A DNA stretch of 40,092 nt from Asaia bogorensis (GCA_945901855.1 CAMDLT010000037.1:1-40092); one strand, 5' to 3'; shown: positions 1 through 8,387, counted from the first letter of the stretch. Program-made: numbers and translations. Notes: a model not told the origin generated them from the sequence alone.

Positions 1-2
1 CG

Positions 3-638
3 CAACCGCCGCCACAACACGAGACCGCAAATCCTGAGAAAGTGATCGCGCCATCCGTACTGGCCTCCACTCCAGTACAAAGCTTGAATCACAATTCGCG
101 GCAGTTGGGAATCCCCTGCGATTCCTTCAGCTCGGAATTTGCTCTAGACGGCATCGATTTGTTTGCGGGAACATTTCGCAACGGTCCGGTAAAAATTGGT
201 GCCAGCAAGCATGTTCCGCCCGACGCATTTTTGGTGAGCAAGCTCGTCGGTGAGATGTGCGACTACGTGAACAAAAACTCGAAACGGCGCCCGCCGTTAC
301 ATCTTTGCGCCTATGTAATGTGGCGCTTGAATTGGATACACCCATTTACTGACGGAAATGGCCGAACGACGCGCGCGATCGCTTATGTCGTTCTGTGCGC
401 AACGCTGGGCCATCGCTTGCCAGGGCTTGTCACGGTGCCCGAGCTTATTGCTGCAAATAAAGACCCCTATTACAGCGCTCTTGAAAGCGCAGACGCCGCA
501 GAAAAAACGGCTAAGACAAATGTCCAAAAAATGGAAAAGCTACTGAGCGATCTACTTGCAAAACAGCTTGTCAATGTTCACGCTCAAGCAACGGTCAAAA
601 AAGCGAGTCGTTCGGAAACGAAAAAACGCTTCCATTGA
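3..638 (+). CDS. Fic-domain protein, 5' end missing
   Basis: The frame is open to the window edge with no stop, so the true start probably lies upstream; the first possible in-window start is GTG at 42. The Fic signature HPFTDGNGRTTR (HPFxxGNGR core) is encoded at 339-374. In the family this loop carries the catalytic His and binds phosphates, usually to AMPylate a target protein. The upstream part resembles the helical Fic fold (VSKLVGEMCDYVN, then LHLCAYVMWRLNWIHPF). No inhibitory S/TxxxE(G/N) helix is evident in the visible part. The C-terminal tail is Lys-rich (KKASRSETKKRFH). Base composition is lower in GC than the neighbours (26 of 60 bases at 541-600), which suggests acquisition. The target is unknown, and a toxin role is possible but no antitoxin is visible here. 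Confidence 0.85.
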   Translation, partial: QPPPQHETANPEKVIAPSVLASTPVQSLNHNSRQLGIPCDSFSSEFALDGIDLFAGTFRNGPVKIGASKHVPPDAFLVSKLVGEMCDYVNKNSKRRPPLHLCAYVMWRLNWIHPFTDGNGRTTRAIAYVVLCATLGHRLPGLVTVPELIAANKDPYYSALESADAAEKTAKTNVQKMEKLLSDLLAKQLVNVHAQATVKKASRSETKKRFH

Positions 639-659
639 GTTCACGCAAACGCGAGCGCG

Positions 660-1346
660 CTAGCCCTTTTTCGTCAATCCTGCCAGGCGGGCCTGCATTT
701 CTTCGAGCTGGCGGCGCAATTCGTCGAAGGATTCGTTGCCTTTGACATCCGCGCCCGGCTCGCTGCTCGGCGGGGCGGCGGCGGGCTTGGCGGCCGATGC
801 GGTTCCCTCCAACCCGAAGGGCGACCACATTTTGAGCGCGTTTTGCATCAGCGCCATATTCTGCTTGCCGATATCCTCGATTGATCCCAAGGGCGTTCCC
901 AGCGGCGGCGTGCCAAGGCCACCCGCAAACGGGAACATGCCGCCAAAGGCTTGCTGCATTGCGGTGCGCATCTGCTCTTGGTTGCGCGCGAACGCCGCCA
1001 TCGAGCTTTCCAGATAGCGCGGCACCAGCGCCTGCAAATTGTCGCCGTAAAACGAGATCAGCTGGCGCAAGAACGCCACCGGCAGCATGTTCTGCCCGCC
1101 TTTGCTCTCTTCTTCGACGATGATCTGGGTCAGCACGCTGCGCGTGATGTCCTCGCCGGTTTTGGCGTCATGGACGACAAAATCGGTGTTCTGCTTCACC
1201 ATCGCGCACAGATGTTCGAGCGTCACGTAGCTCGACGTCGCGGTGTTGTAGAGCCGCCGATTGGCGTATTTCTTGATCTTCACCGGCTCCTTGGCGGAGT
1301 CGGCAGCGGCGGCGGATCCGGGCGAGGGATTTGTCGTTTCGGTCAT
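660..1346 (-). CDS. phaR: Polyhydroxyalkanoate synthesis repressor PhaR
   Basis: A 228-residue protein. Residues 22-80 form the PHB/PHA accumulation regulator DNA-binding domain, with the family hallmark IKKYANRRLYNT. It is followed by the PHB_acc region (about 88-130, FLRQLISFYGDNLQALVPRY) and a C-terminal coiled-coil-like tail (FDELRRQLEEMQARL). Known PhaR proteins bind both nascent PHA granules and DNA, repressing phasin and PHA genes until polymer appears. The ATG at 1346 was chosen because the frame extends 30 residues further upstream with sequence unlike the family. The gene is divergent from the phaC-phaA-phaB operon, with a TGC-rich 107-bp gap that could hold its operator. It ends 21 bp from the convergent Fic gene. 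Confidence 0.95.
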   Translation of the reverse strand: MTETTNPSPGSAAAADSAKEPVKIKKYANRRLYNTATSSYVTLEHLCAMVKQNTDFVVHDAKTGEDITRSVLTQIIVEEESKGGQNMLPVAFLRQLISFYGDNLQALVPRYLESSMAAFARNQEQMRTAMQQAFGGMFPFAGGLGTPPLGTPLGSIEDIGKQNMALMQNALKMWSPFGLEGTASAAKPAAAPPSSEPGADVKGNESFDELRRQLEEMQARLAGLTKKG

Positions 1347-1368
1347 GGGAATAGCGTGGCATGTGCGG

Positions 1369-1400
1369 TGCGATTTCGCAAGCGCACCCTCGCACTGCAG
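1369..1400. promoter_or_regulatory. Possible PhaR operator in the phaR / pha operon gap
   Basis: The divergent gap holds the perfect inverted repeat TGCGA-TT-TCGCA (1369-1380) and, 15 bases on, the palindrome CTGCAG (1395-1400). PhaR proteins of alphaproteobacteria are known to favour TGC-rich inverted sites. The assignment rests on position and base pattern only. Confidence 0.35.
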
Positions 1401-1453
1401 CGGCGCCCAAAGAAGCTGACGAAGCGGCATCCGCACTGCTAGGCTCCCCCGAC

Positions 1454-1876
1454 ATGGCCGATACCCCGCCCACCCTCGACGAACTCGCCAAGCGCTATCT
1501 GGATCTGTGGCAGGACCAGATTGCCGCCATGGCGGCCGACCCCGACATGGCGCATGCGATGGGGCGCTACGCCCAGCTCTTTGCGACAGTGGGGCCGGCG
1601 GGGTTTGCGGGCATTTGGGCTGCGGCCGCCGACGGGCTCAAAGGGAATGGCAATGGCGGATCCTTCGCGGACTTCTTCAAACAACCGGGCGCGCCCGCGG
1701 GTGGGCCCGCGCCCGCTGGCGCTGCACACGGCGATCGCGGCGACGAGCTGGCTGAGCTGCGCCGCCGTCTTGCCGTCCTCGAAGCCAGGGGCGCCGCTCC
1801 CCCAGCAAGTTCCGTGGCACCCAAGCCTGCGCGCGCGCGCAAGCCTGCTCGAAAGCGAGCGCCTGAAGCATCCTGA
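1454..1876 (+). CDS. Small PHA-synthase-associated protein, possibly PhaE-like
   Basis: A 140-residue soluble protein. Residues 1-65 are helical and rich in Trp and Met (LAKRYLDLWQDQIAAM). A Gly/Pro/Ala linker follows, then a short leucine-rich heptad segment ([18 protein letters not shown]) and a basic Ala/Lys/Arg tail. This layout recalls PHA-granule-associated proteins and the PhaE partner of class III synthases, but it is much shorter than typical PhaE (about 350 residues). It lies directly ahead of, and overlapping, the short PHA synthase, which is the main reason to suspect a synthase-subunit or granule role. The ATG at 1454 is the likely start because coding-like sequence begins there. 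The function is inferred from context, not from a clear family match. Confidence 0.7.
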   Translation: MADTPPTLDELAKRYLDLWQDQIAAMAADPDMAHAMGRYAQLFATVGPAGFAGIWAAAADGLKGNGNGGSFADFFKQPGAPAGGPAPAGAAHGDRGDELAELRRRLAVLEARGAAPPASSVAPKPARARKPARKRAPEAS

Positions 1877-2936
1877 GGCGGCATTTCGTACCGCCCTTGG
1901 CGACGAAATCAAACGCCGCCTTGCCGAATTCCATGACGGCGTCGTGCGCTATCGCAAGGCCGCCTATCGGCGCGAGGTGCCGGCCGCCAAGATCGTCTGG
2001 CAAGAAGGCACGACCGCGCTGTTCGACTATGCGCCCGACGCGCCTGCGTCGGCGCGGCCGGTGCTGCTGGTCCCGTCCTTGATCAACCGCGCCTATATTC
2101 TCGACCTCGATGCCAAAAACTCGCTGGTGCGGTTTTTGGCGGCACAAGGGTTTCGTCCGTTTCTGGTCGATTGGGCGGCGCCGGGCGATATCGAGCGCGG
2201 CTTTGGCTTGGCGCAATATGTTTGCGGGCGCTTGGAAGCGGCGCTGGCGGTCGTCGAAAAACACGCAAGCGGCAAGCCCGCCGTGCTTGGCTATTGCATG
2301 GGCGGGCTGCTGGCGTTGGGACTGGCGCTGCGCTGCCAGGCGCGCTTGAGCGGGCTTGCGTTGCTGGCAACGCCCTGGGATTTCCACACCGAACGCGCCG
2401 ATCTGGCCCAAGGCATCGGCGAAGCGTTCGAACCTTGGTGGCCGTGGATCGACAAGGCGGGCGAACTGCCGGTCGATGCGCTGCAAAGCCTGTTCGCGGC
2501 GCTCGACCCGTTTTTGGCGGCGCGCAAATTTCGCGCGCTGGCCGGCATGGCCGAGGACAACCCAAAATTCGCGGGCTTTGTCGCGCTCGAAGATTGGCTC
2601 AACGACGGCGTTGCCTTGTCGGCGCCCGTGGCGCGCGAAACCTTGGTCGGCTGGTACGGCGAAAATACGCCCGCGCGCGGCCGCTGGACGCTGGCCGGGC
2701 GCGCCGTTCTGCCGCAGGCGTTGGATTTGCCGTGCCTGTGCGTGGTGCCGGGCCAAGACCGCATCGTGCCGCCCGCCAGCGCCAATGCGTTGGCCGACAA
2801 GCTCAAACATGTCGAGCGGTTGGCCCCGCCGCTGGGCCATATCGGCATGGTTGTGGGCGGGCGCGGGCGCGCCGAACTTTGGGCGCCGCTGGCGGCATGG
2901 TTGGCGCGCTTGCCCGCGGACCGCGCGCGCGCGTAG
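1770..2936 (+). CDS. phaC: Short (class III-like) PHA synthase PhaC
   Basis: An alpha/beta-hydrolase of the PHA synthase family that polymerises 3-hydroxyacyl-CoA. The nucleophile motif GYCMGG, with Cys at 2295-2297 instead of the lipase Ser, is diagnostic. The acid motif GQDRIVPP and the histidine motif PLGHIGMV follow. It lacks the roughly 200-residue N-terminal domain of class I enzymes and matches class III PhaC in length and layout ([26 protein letters not shown]). The start is uncertain: no ATG or GTG lies near the conserved region, which begins around 1863. TTG at 1770 gives 388 residues and overlaps the preceding gene by 107 bases. Upstream ATGs give an unconvincing Arg/Pro-rich N-terminus. 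Translation is probably coupled to the upstream gene. phaA and phaB follow. Confidence 0.85.
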   Translation: MPSSKPGAPLPQQVPWHPSLRARASLLESERLKHPEAAFRTALGDEIKRRLAEFHDGVVRYRKAAYRREVPAAKIVWQEGTTALFDYAPDAPASARPVLLVPSLINRAYILDLDAKNSLVRFLAAQGFRPFLVDWAAPGDIERGFGLAQYVCGRLEAALAVVEKHASGKPAVLGYCMGGLLALGLALRCQARLSGLALLATPWDFHTERADLAQGIGEAFEPWWPWIDKAGELPVDALQSLFAALDPFLAARKFRALAGMAEDNPKFAGFVALEDWLNDGVALSAPVARETLVGWYGENTPARGRWTLAGRAVLPQALDLPCLCVVPGQDRIVPPASANALADKLKHVERLAPPLGHIGMVVGGRGRAELWAPLAAWLARLPADRARA

Positions 2937-2985
2937 AGTGCGCCCAAGCGTCAAACAGTTCGTTCAAAAAAACGGGGAGAAAAAC

Positions 2986-4158
2986 ATGACCGACATCGTC
3001 ATCGCCGCCGCAGCGCGCACGCCGGTGGGTAGTTTCAACGGCGCCTTGTCGGGCGTGTCGGCGCATTATCTGGGGCAGATCGCGATCGTCGAAGCCATGA
3101 AGCGGGCTGGCGTCGCCCCGGCCGAAGTCGACGAAGCGATCATGGGCCAGATCCTGACGGCCGGCCAAGGCCAGAACCCGGCGCGCCAGGCGGCCGTCGC
3201 GGCCGGCATCCCGGTCGAGAAAACCGCCTACGGCATCAACCAGCTGTGCGGCTCGGGTCTGCGCGCGGTGGCGCTCGGCTTCCAGGCGATCCGCAACGGC
3301 GACAGCAACATCGTGGTCGCTGGCGGCCAAGAAAGCATGAGCCAAGCGCCGCACGCCATGAACCTGCGCAACGGCACCAAGATGGGCACGGCCGAAATGG
3401 TCGACACCATGCTGAAGGACGGCCTGTGGGACGCCTTCCACGGCTACCATATGGGCACCACGGCCGAAAATGTCGCGCAGAAATGGCAGATCACGCGCGA
3501 CGAACAGGACAAGTTCGCCATGGCCTCGCAGAACAAGGCCGAGGCCGCGCAAAAAGCCGGGAAATTCAAGGACGAGATCGCGCCCGTGACGATCAAGGGC
3601 CGCAAGGGCGACGTGATCGTCGCGGACGACGAATACCCCAAGCACGGCACCACGATGGACACGCTTGGCAAACTGCGCCCGGCCTTCGACAAAAACGGCA
3701 CGGTCACGGCGGGCAACGCATCGGGCATCAACGACGGCGCTGCCGTGCTCGTGCTGATGACCGCCAAGGAAGCCCAGCGTCGCGGCATCACGCCATTGGC
3801 GCGCATCGCGTCGTGGGCAACGGCGGGCGTCGAGCCGGCTTTGATGGGCTCGGGCCCGATTCCGGCCTCGCGCCTCGCGCTTTCCAAAGCGGGCTGGACG
3901 CACGCAGATCTCGACCTTGTCGAAGCCAACGAGGCCTTTGCAGCCCAGGCTTGTGCTGTCAACAAAGATCTCGGCTGGGACACGAGCAAGGTCAACGTCA
4001 ATGGCGGCGCCATCGCGATCGGCCATCCGGTTGGCGCGTCGGGCGCGCGCGTGCTGACGACGCTGCTTTACGAAATGGGCCGCCGCAACGCCAAAAAGGG
4101 CCTTGCGACGCTGTGCATCGGCGGCGGCATGGGCATTGCCATGTGCGTCGAACGCTGA
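2986..4158 (+). CDS. phaA: Acetyl-CoA acetyltransferase (beta-ketothiolase) PhaA
   Basis: A 390-residue thiolase that condenses two acetyl-CoA to acetoacetyl-CoA, the first step of PHB synthesis. The acyl-accepting Cys88 is in [11 protein letters not shown], His347 in [10 protein letters not shown] and the base Cys377 in TLCIGGGMG. Length and N-terminus ([15 protein letters not shown]) are typical of the biosynthetic thiolase. The ATG at 2986 has a good ribosome-binding sequence (GGGGAGA at 2974-2980). It starts 49 bp after phaC and 38 bp before phaB, so the three are likely co-transcribed. A second thiolase at 26262 serves a different pathway by context. Confidence 0.95.
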   Translation: MTDIVIAAAARTPVGSFNGALSGVSAHYLGQIAIVEAMKRAGVAPAEVDEAIMGQILTAGQGQNPARQAAVAAGIPVEKTAYGINQLCGSGLRAVALGFQAIRNGDSNIVVAGGQESMSQAPHAMNLRNGTKMGTAEMVDTMLKDGLWDAFHGYHMGTTAENVAQKWQITRDEQDKFAMASQNKAEAAQKAGKFKDEIAPVTIKGRKGDVIVADDEYPKHGTTMDTLGKLRPAFDKNGTVTAGNASGINDGAAVLVLMTAKEAQRRGITPLARIASWATAGVEPALMGSGPIPASRLALSKAGWTHADLDLVEANEAFAAQACAVNKDLGWDTSKVNVNGGAIAIGHPVGASGARVLTTLLYEMGRRNAKKGLATLCIGGGMGIAMCVER

Positions 4159-4196
4159 ACCGAACAAACGCAAAAAACAAAAAACGGGAGGATTGC

Positions 4197-4922
4197 ATGA
4201 CGGGACGCGTAGCGATCGTGACGGGCGGAACGCGCGGCATTGGCGAAGCGATTTGCCTCGGCCTCAAAGACGCGGGCTACAAGGTTGCCGCCAATTACGG
4301 CGGCAACGACGAAGCGGCGAAGGAATTCACGGCGCGCACGGGCATCGCCGCGTTCAAGTTCGACGTGTCGAAATACGAATCGTGCGTGGCGGGCGTCAAG
4401 CAGGTGGTGGACGCGCTCGGCCCCGTCGACGTGCTGGTCAACAATGCGGGCATCACGCGCGACGGCACGATGCACAAGATGTCGTTCGACCAGTGGGATG
4501 CCGTGATCCAGACCAATCTGGGTTCGTGCTTCAACATGAGCCGGGCGGTGATCGAAGGCATGCGTCTGCGCAAGTTCGGCCGCATCGTGAATATCGGCTC
4601 GGTCAACGGCCAGGCCGGCCAGTACGGCCAGGTGAACTACGCGGCCGCCAAATCGGGCATCCACGGTTTCACCAAGGCGTTGGCGCAGGAAGGCGCTTCG
4701 GCCGGCATCACGGTCAACGCGATTGCGCCCGGCTATATCGACACGGACATGGTGCGCGCGGTGCCCGCCAACGTGCTCGAAAAGATCGTGGCGCGCATTC
4801 CCGTCGGCCGCTTGGGCAAGGCGTCGGAAATCGCGCGCGGCGTGCTGTTCCTGGTCTCGGACGATGGCGGCTTCGTGACGGGTTCGACCCTGTCGATCAA
4901 CGGCGGCCAGCACATGTATTGA
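4197..4922 (+). CDS. phaB: Acetoacetyl-CoA reductase PhaB
   Basis: A 241-residue short-chain dehydrogenase that reduces acetoacetyl-CoA to (R)-3-hydroxybutyryl-CoA with NADPH, supplying the monomer for PhaC. The cofactor motif TGGTRGIG lies at residues 9-16, NNAG at 82-85, and the catalytic Ser135, Tyr148 and Lys152 in NIGS and NYAAAK. The end GGQHMY is characteristic of PhaB. The ATG at 4197 follows GGGAGGA at 4186-4192. It is the last gene of the PHA operon, and a rho-independent terminator starts 10 bp after its stop. Confidence 0.95.
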   Translation: MTGRVAIVTGGTRGIGEAICLGLKDAGYKVAANYGGNDEAAKEFTARTGIAAFKFDVSKYESCVAGVKQVVDALGPVDVLVNNAGITRDGTMHKMSFDQWDAVIQTNLGSCFNMSRAVIEGMRLRKFGRIVNIGSVNGQAGQYGQVNYAAAKSGIHGFTKALAQEGASAGITVNAIAPGYIDTDMVRAVPANVLEKIVARIPVGRLGKASEIARGVLFLVSDDGGFVTGSTLSINGGQHMY

Positions 4923-4931
4923 TCTGCGAAG

Positions 4932-4959
4932 AAAAGGGCGCAATTGAAGGCGCCCTTTT
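4932..4959 (+). terminator. Rho-independent terminator of the pha operon
   Basis: A perfect 10-bp stem AAAAGGGCGC / GCGCCCTTTT encloses an 8-base loop (4942-4949). The T-run lies in the descending arm, and the hairpin starts 10 bases after the phaB stop. The mirrored A-run would let it also act on the other strand, but no minus-strand gene ends here. Confidence 0.9.
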
Positions 4960-5345
4960 CTATTTCAGGAGAAACTCATTTCTGGGGGTATGTTTTTGCG
5001 GTGAAAAATCCGAGAGCGCGGACGACGGATTCAAGGAATCAACGTTTCCGTCGGCGCGTCTAGCCGTCGCCAATAAACAACTTCAGACTATATCCATTCA
5101 ACGAATTCAGACACTTGCTCTGCCGTGAGGGCAGCGCGTGCGCGCTTGCTTTCCAAAAGATGTATTCCGGCGCGCAGCGGCATCGCGCGACGGGTGGGTG
5201 TGGGCGCCAATTGCACATTCACGAAAGATTGGAAATGCGTCAAAAACACCCTGCAGCGTTTCGTTTCGAAGTTCGATGTGTGTTGACGCGGGGTCGCCGT
5301 GGTCTCGTGCCGCTGCTATGATTGCCGCAAGTCACGGAGGTGCGG
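4960..5345. other. Non-coding gap after the pha operon
   Basis: I see no credible gene in this 386-bp stretch. The short open frames here (for example 5115-5321) lack ribosome-binding sites and family character. A TTGACG at 5283 and TATGAT at 5317 resemble promoter boxes but are 28 bases apart, too far for a standard promoter. The last bases carry the ribosome-binding site of the next gene. Confidence 0.5.
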
Positions 5346-5927
5346 ATGACCGCCAATACGACCATCTTGAGCAAGCGTCGACATTTCGACTTCTTGGGCT
5401 CCTTGTTTCCAGAAGCGACGCTCACCGAGGAGCTTCCAACCGAACACGGCTTTCAATTGGTTTGTTTCGGCAGCGGGCTGCTCGTTCCTGAAAAAACATT
5501 GCGCCTGTTCGAAGAAATGGTGAATTTCCACGCGGCACCGCCGAGCTATCCTGGGCGCGACCCGCACCACTGGGCGGCTTATGATCGCGCGGCCATCTAC
5601 GGCGCGACGGCTCACTTTATGTGGCCGTCTGTCGATGCCGGTCCGATTTGCGGCGTTCTTCTGCAGGGTATCCAGCCTGGTACGCCGCAAGATTATCTTG
5701 CCGTTGGCGAAGCGGCTGCTCGCGCCCTTCTCGTCGCTTGGCGGGGTATTGCGATGTCTTTCGACGCCAATGCCCCGCCGCTCGTTTGGTCCGGAACAAA
5801 ACGTTCTCGCAAAGATCTCATCGGCATGTGCGACATGCGACAATGCGACGAAGCCGAGAAGAAGCGGCGAAAAATGGCGTTTTCCGGCTTTGAAGCGAAC
5901 TTTCTTGAGGCGAACCCGTATGCCTGA
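5346..5927 (+). CDS. Hypothetical protein of 193 residues
   Basis: I do not recognise a family. The protein is soluble by composition, with no signal peptide or membrane segment. Visible features are a central aromatic/His stretch (GRDPHHWAAYDRAA), a hydrophobic helix-like run (GEAAARALLVAWRGIAM) and a charged C-terminal region with two Cys (GMCDMRQCDEAEKKRRKM). The ATG at 5346 was chosen because GGAGG (5336-5340) sits 5 bases upstream; an upstream TTG at 5322 has no such signal. It stands alone, with gaps of 386 bp before and 236 bp after. GC is a little lower than in the surrounding housekeeping genes, so it may be accessory. Confidence 0.75.
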   Translation: MTANTTILSKRRHFDFLGSLFPEATLTEELPTEHGFQLVCFGSGLLVPEKTLRLFEEMVNFHAAPPSYPGRDPHHWAAYDRAAIYGATAHFMWPSVDAGPICGVLLQGIQPGTPQDYLAVGEAAARALLVAWRGIAMSFDANAPPLVWSGTKRSRKDLIGMCDMRQCDEAEKKRRKMAFSGFEANFLEANPYA

Positions 5928-6104
5928 CGCTGTGTAGGGCATTTCGGCACGGCTGCCGCCGTCGCGAGATCCATCTGTCTGACCATAGTCGCGCACGCAA
6001 ACGAAGCGCCGGCCCTTTGTCGCGTCGCCTGGCACGAAGCGTCAGAAACGAGTCGACAGGCATCGCTTTTTGTCGATGAATAATCCCGCTCTTTTGGTCC
6101 CAAG

Positions 6105-6138
6105 GCTCCCGGCGCGCAAGGCCGGGGGCTTCTTTCTT
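6105..6138 (+). terminator. Terminator-like hairpin in the leader of the next gene
   Basis: GCTCCCGGC (6105-6113) pairs with GCCGGGGGC (6121-6129), with one G-T wobble and a 7-base loop, followed by the T-rich tail TTCTTTCTT. It lies about 180 bp after the previous stop and 25 bp before the next start. It could therefore end an upstream transcript or act as an attenuator. Confidence 0.6.
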
Positions 6139-6163
6139 CGCAGAATTTTCCGGAGTAGCCGCC

Positions 6164-6568
6164 ATGCCGCACGTGATGCCCGTCGAATACGATGATGCCA
6201 GCCCGGAAGTGAAAGCCGTCTACGACGACATCAAAGCGTCGCGCAAAATCAGCTGGATCAACAATTTCTGGAAGGTGCTTGCAAGCCATCCGCCGACGCT
6301 GAAGCGAACCTGGGAAGCGCTTCGCGACGTGATGCGCCCCGGTGCCCTCGACGTCAAAACCAAAGAGATGCTGTTCCTCGCCGTGTCGGTCGCAAACAAT
6401 TGCGAATACTGCATTGCAAGCCACATGGCCTCGGCGCGCGCGCACGGCATGAGCGAGGCGGAGCTAGGCGAGCTCATGGCCGTGATCTCGATGGCGGCCC
6501 AGACCAATCGCTTCGCGCAAGGCTACCAGCCCGCACTCGATCCGCAATTCAAGCCCAAGGGCGGTTGA
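6164..6568 (+). CDS. Carboxymuconolactone decarboxylase / AhpD-like protein
   Basis: A 134-residue, mostly helical protein of the CMD/AhpD superfamily. The redox-type motif CEYCIASH sits in the usual setting (KEMLFLAVSVANNCEYCIASHM, in part). In AhpD-type members the two Cys and the downstream His form a disulfide-based peroxidase or alkylhydroperoxidase centre, and many relatives are uncharacterised. No export signal, so cytoplasmic. The ATG at 6164 follows CCGGAGTAG. The next gene starts 2 bases after its stop, so the two are probably co-transcribed. Whether it acts in oxidant defence or in a decarboxylation cannot be told from sequence; the CxxC favours a redox role. Confidence 0.85.
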   Translation: MPHVMPVEYDDASPEVKAVYDDIKASRKISWINNFWKVLASHPPTLKRTWEALRDVMRPGALDVKTKEMLFLAVSVANNCEYCIASHMASARAHGMSEAELGELMAVISMAAQTNRFAQGYQPALDPQFKPKGG

Positions 6569-6569
6569 T

Positions 6570-7451
6570 TTGACGGGGGCGTCGAACGCTGCCGCAACGC
6601 GTGCTGCAACCGTCGTCGGGTTCGGCGCCATTCTGTTGTGGAGCAGTCTTGCCTTGCTGACCACGATCGCCGAACCGCCGCCGTTTCTGGGCGTGGCGGT
6701 GGCGTTCAGCGTGGCGGCGGCCATCGGTATCGGCAAACGGCTTTATGCGCGCGAGCCGGTGTTCGCGGCATGGCGCCAGCGCCCGGCCGTGTGGGCGTTG
6801 GGGCTGGTCGGTCTGTTCGGCTACCACGCTTGCTATTTTGCCGCGCTCGCGTTGGCGCCGCCCGTCGAAGCGACGCTCATCAATTATCTGTGGCCGCTGC
6901 TGATCGTGCTGTTTGCGGGCTTGCTGCCGGGCGAGCGGCTGCGCTGGTTCCATGTCGCGGGCGCTTTGCTGGGATTGGCGGGCTGCGTTCTGATCGTCGG
7001 CAAGTCGCTCGATGCAAATGCGCGCGGCGGACTGCTTGGCTACGGCTTTGCGCTGGCGGCGGCGTTTTTGTGGTCGGGCTATTCGGTGCTTTCGCGCCGC
7101 TTCGGCGACGTGCCGAGCGATGCGGTCGCGGGGTTTTGCGCTGGCACCGCGGCGCTTGCATGGATCTGCCACGCGCTGTTCGAGCCCGCTTTTGCGGGCG
7201 GCCTCGAAAAGTGGCTGACCATGCTGGCGATGGGGCTGGGGCCGGTGGGCCTTGCGTTCTATCTTTGGGACATCGGCATGAAGCGCGGCGACATCAAAGC
7301 GCTGGGCGCCGCGTCGTACCTGACGCCGCTGCTGTCGACCGGCTTGCTGCTGCTGGCGGGCCAGGGCACGCCCAGCGTCGCGTTGGCGATCGCCGCCGCC
7401 GCGATCGTCGGCGGCGCGGTGCTGGCATCCAAGGACATGTTCAAGCGCTGA
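6570..7451 (+). CDS. EamA/DMT-family transporter
   Basis: A 293-residue inner-membrane protein with about ten hydrophobic segments in two EamA repeats (roughly 15-140 and 150-288), the layout of the drug/metabolite transporter superfamily. The phrases LINYLWPLLIVLFAGLLPGE and AASYLTPLLSTGLLLLAGQG are typical of the family. Members such as YddG export amino acids or other small metabolites, but the substrate here is unknown. TTG at 6570 is the apparent start, 1 base after the stop of the preceding gene, which suggests translational coupling. The gene converges on the minus-strand gene at 7528 with 76 bp between. Confidence 0.9.
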   Translation: MTGASNAAATRAATVVGFGAILLWSSLALLTTIAEPPPFLGVAVAFSVAAAIGIGKRLYAREPVFAAWRQRPAVWALGLVGLFGYHACYFAALALAPPVEATLINYLWPLLIVLFAGLLPGERLRWFHVAGALLGLAGCVLIVGKSLDANARGGLLGYGFALAAAFLWSGYSVLSRRFGDVPSDAVAGFCAGTAALAWICHALFEPAFAGGLEKWLTMLAMGLGPVGLAFYLWDIGMKRGDIKALGAASYLTPLLSTGLLLLAGQGTPSVALAIAAAAIVGGAVLASKDMFKR

Positions 7452-7527
7452 AGCGCCCGACCGGTTTCGGCGCCGCGCTTTTGGCGTGCCCAAAGGATTG
7501 CGCCGGATTGCGGACGTTACGAAAAAG

Positions 7528-8064
7528 TCAGGTCTTGCCCCGCATCGCCGACAGCGCGCTCTGGACATAGAGCCGCGCCAGCGCCGCATCGTCGGCATGC
7601 GCGGGCCGTTTGGTCCAGCCATGGACCGCATTGATCGGCCCGTTCGGCCCGCACAAGACCGCGTAAAGAATCAAATTTGCGCTGTCCGGTTGCTGCCGCG
7701 GGACGGTGCCTGCGCAAATTTGCGCGAAATCCGGATGGCGATCGGCAGCCGCATCGAGAAAATAGACGAGCCGGAACGCATTTTGCGTCTTGCTGCGGTC
7801 GGTTTCGAACTTGAGCCAGGGCTCCGAAAAATTTGCCGCAAGCTTGGCAGCAATGGCGACCGCCAGCGCCGCGCTTTCCTGGCCCATCGCGTCGCCGACG
7901 CTTTGCACCAGCAGCGGCCCGTCGGCGGCCCCGGCCCGCACGACCTGCCAGCTGTCGCTTGTCGAAAAATAGACGATCTGGCTTTTGACCATCCGGTCGT
8001 AGCCAAGATAGCCGAGCAGCGCGGCGACAAGACCCATGGCAAGAACCAGAAGTTTGAGGGGCAT
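7528..8064 (-). CDS. Membrane-anchored hypothetical protein
   Basis: A 178-residue protein with an N-terminal hydrophobic segment (LKLLVLAMGLVAALLGYLGY, residues 3-22) acting as an uncleaved anchor or signal, then a soluble domain probably in the periplasm. Two Cys (QICAGTVP and AVLCGPNG) could form a disulfide. I do not recognise the family. Its ATG overlaps the stop of the YbjQ-family gene (TGATG at 8062-8066), so the two are translationally coupled and may act together. The frame runs on upstream through that gene in another reading, but the start at 8064 is clear from the coupling. Confidence 0.75.
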   Translation of the reverse strand: MPLKLLVLAMGLVAALLGYLGYDRMVKSQIVYFSTSDSWQVVRAGAADGPLLVQSVGDAMGQESAALAVAIAAKLAANFSEPWLKFETDRSKTQNAFRLVYFLDAAADRHPDFAQICAGTVPRQQPDSANLILYAVLCGPNGPINAVHGWTKRPAHADDAALARLYVQSALSAMRGKT

Positions 8065-8387
8065 CAGCCGAGCTTGACGGCCGTACCGTTGGCGGAAACC
8101 ATGAGCAGCGTTTTGCTGTCGCCGCCGATCGTCTGGTAATCGAGATCGACGCCCAGCACCGCGTCGGCGCCAAGCGCGGCCGCGCGCTTTTCCAACTCGA
8201 CCAAGGCCTCGGCTTTCGCGTCGGCATAGACTTTTTCGTAGCTGCCCACGCGCCCGCCGACCCAGTCGCGCACGGAGGCAAAAAAGTCGCGGAACATGTT
8301 CGACCCCAAAACGATGTCGGCCGAAACGACGCCCAGATAGGCCGTCACGCGCCGACCGTCGACGCTGTCGGTTGTGGTCATGATCAT
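8064..8387 (-). CDS. YbjQ / UPF0145 family protein
   Basis: A 107-residue protein with the YbjQ-family pattern: GVVSADIVLGSNMFRDFFAS, an Ala/Glu-rich helix (AKAEALVELEKRAAALGADA) and the core VLGVDLDYQTIGG followed by LMVSANGTAV. Structures of relatives show a homopentameric dodecin-like fold once called heavy-metal binding; the function is unresolved. It lies 41 bp downstream of the hybrid kinase on the same strand and overlaps the start of the next gene by one base, making a possible three-gene unit. Confidence 0.88.
   Translation of the reverse strand: MIMTTTDSVDGRRVTAYLGVVSADIVLGSNMFRDFFASVRDWVGGRVGSYEKVYADAKAEALVELEKRAAALGADAVLGVDLDYQTIGGDSKTLLMVSANGTAVKLG

Noticed and set aside
5283..5322. 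Promoter-like TTGACG and TATGAT before the hypothetical gene
   Set aside because: The boxes are 28 bases apart, well outside normal promoter spacing.
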